NCBI GenBank assembly: GCA_025350885.1
Contig: JANXXA010000420.1
Span: 1 to 6,704 of the forward strand
DNA from: Phenylobacterium sp.
GTDB taxonomy: Bacteria; Pseudomonadota; Alphaproteobacteria; Caulobacterales; Caulobacteraceae
Direction of reading: 5' to 3'
Length of the DNA stretch: 6,704 nt
The translations under genes and the position numbers were made by a program. The notes below the pieces were generated by a model, which did no database searches, was not told the DNA's origin, and saw only the letters and a program-made list of their open reading frames with translations. Shown here piece by piece: positions 6,048 to 6,704 of this stretch (positions are counted from its first letter, which is position 1; each line of letters starts with the position of its first letter).

Positions 6048-6704
6048 ATGCAGGCTCTTCGGACCGCGGCGACCGGCATGGCCGCCCAGCAGCTGAACGT
6101 CGAGGTGATCTCCAACAACATCGCCAACATGAACACCGTCGGCTTCAAGAAGCAGCGCGCCGAATTCCAGGACCTGCTCTACCAGACCCTCGAGGCGGCG
6201 GGCGCCCAGTCGTCCAGCCAGGGGACCATCGTGCCGACCGGCGTGCAGGTGGGCGCGGGCGTCAAGGCGGGCTCGGTCTATCGGATCGGCACGCAAGGGG
6301 CGATGACCCGCACCGACAACAAGTTCGATCTGGCCATCGACGGCCGGGGCTTTTTCCAGGTGCTGACCCCCACCGGGGAGACCGCCTATACCCGCGCCGG
6401 CAACCTGTCGGTCAACGACCAGGGACAGCTGGTCACCCAGGACGGCTACCAGATCCAGCCGGCGATCTCGATCCCGCAGAGCGCCACCGATGTGACCATC
6501 TCCAAGGCGGGCCAGGTGCAGGTCAGCGTGCCCGGATCGCCGACCCCCAGCACGGTCGGGACGCTGGAGCTGGCCACCTTCCTGAATGAGGGCGGCCTAA
6601 TGGCCCAGGGCGCCAACCTGTTGAAGGAAACCGCCGCCTCCGGCGCGGCCACCACCGGCACCCCCGGCAACCAGGACCTCTGGTATCTCGTCTACAAGGA
6701 CGAC
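6048..6704 (+). CDS. flgG: Flagellar basal-body rod protein FlgG, 3' truncated by the window
   Basis: FlgG is the distal rod subunit that spans the periplasm between the proximal rod and the hook. The window holds 219 codons of a protein usually about 260 long. It shows the N-terminal rod motif (MAAQQLNVEVISNNIANMNT, then VGFKKQRAEFQDLLYQ), the FlgG-specific segment after it (PTGVQVGAGVK at 63-73, typical of the distal rod), the central LAIDGRGFF at 95-103, YTRAGNL, and the LELATFLNEGGL and GANLL patterns near 172-192. The ATG at 6048 follows flgF by 17 bases with AGGGAA upstream, so the two are co-transcribed. Up to GTPG at 204-207 the match is good. The next residues, NQDLWYLVYKDD, do not fit the expected 'xxGxGxLxQGxLExSNV' continuation, so the last ~35 bases may not be flgG. 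Confidence 0.93.
   Translation, partial: MQALRTAATGMAAQQLNVEVISNNIANMNTVGFKKQRAEFQDLLYQTLEAAGAQSSSQGTIVPTGVQVGAGVKAGSVYRIGTQGAMTRTDNKFDLAIDGRGFFQVLTPTGETAYTRAGNLSVNDQGQLVTQDGYQIQPAISIPQSATDVTISKAGQVQVSVPGSPTPSTVGTLELATFLNEGGLMAQGANLLKETAASGAATTGTPGNQDLWYLVYKDD
6669..6704 (+). other. Aberrant tail of flgG, possibly foreign sequence
   Basis: After the conserved GTPG, all FlgG proteins I can recall continue with a Gly-rich turn and LxQGxLExSNV. Here the open frame reads NQDLWYLVYKDD, and neither of the other two plus frames restores the FlgG pattern. The string resembles the start of a small GYF-like domain (WYLVYKDD-) seen in unrelated bacterial proteins, but 12 residues are too few to name a family. 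Read with the transposase piece at the opposite end, it suggests a chimeric contig end. Confidence 0.4.

Noticed and set aside
5949..6670. Minus-strand frames opposite the flgF end and flgG (115 and 74 codons)
   Set aside because: They are antisense shadows of conserved rod genes, with no family features or ribosome sites.
1..6704. A novel defence, CRISPR, RNA or mobile system
   Set aside because: No repeat arrays, tRNA or rRNA, phage or nuclease genes are visible. Everything except the two short edge pieces is accounted for by flagellar genes and their control region.

Overview
The window is a flagellar gene cluster from a GC-rich alphaproteobacterium, most likely of the Caulobacteraceae (Caulobacter/Phenylobacterium type). 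The evidence is a divergent fliL-fliM / flgF-flgG arrangement, a textbook sigma-54 promoter in front of flgF, CtrA-type GTTAAC half-sites between the two operons, and a fliM followed by a small bitopic proline-rich protein of the PflI type. All real genes are strongly GC-biased at third positions, which produces very long antisense shadow frames (one of 925 codons) that are not genes.

Layout. Minus strand, read from about 5074 leftwards, is one tightly packed operon: fliL (motor/stator-associated membrane protein), fliM (C-ring switch protein), a PflI/DUF6468-type membrane protein, a MotE-like protein (N-terminal membrane segment, coiled coil, MgtE_N-like domain), and an exported protein with a helical TPR-like C-terminal part. 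fliM/pflI and pflI/motE-like overlap by 4 nt, and the last gene starts 3 nt after the preceding stop, so translational coupling is likely. Plus strand, from 5293 rightwards: flgF and flgG, encoding the proximal and distal rod proteins. The 218-bp space between fliL and flgF holds a GTTAAC dyad (candidate CtrA control of fliL), a possible FlbD/ftr-type enhancer, and a sigma-54 -24/-12 element for flgF. This fits the Caulobacter flagellar hierarchy, in which early switch/MS-ring genes are CtrA-dependent and rod/hook genes are sigma-54/FlbD-dependent.

Both ends of the window look abnormal. At the left end, the exported TPR protein runs into about 92 nt that make no sense in its frame but, in another frame on the same strand, encode an internal piece of an IS1182-type transposase. 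At the right end, FlgG loses its family pattern just after the conserved GTPG, and the last 10-12 codons read as something else. Either the cluster has been rearranged or, more simply, this is a whole contig with chimeric ends. I find no previously undescribed multi-gene system here. The most interesting biology is the conserved but poorly characterised tail of the fliLM operon, namely the PflI-type protein, the MotE-like protein and its exported neighbour.
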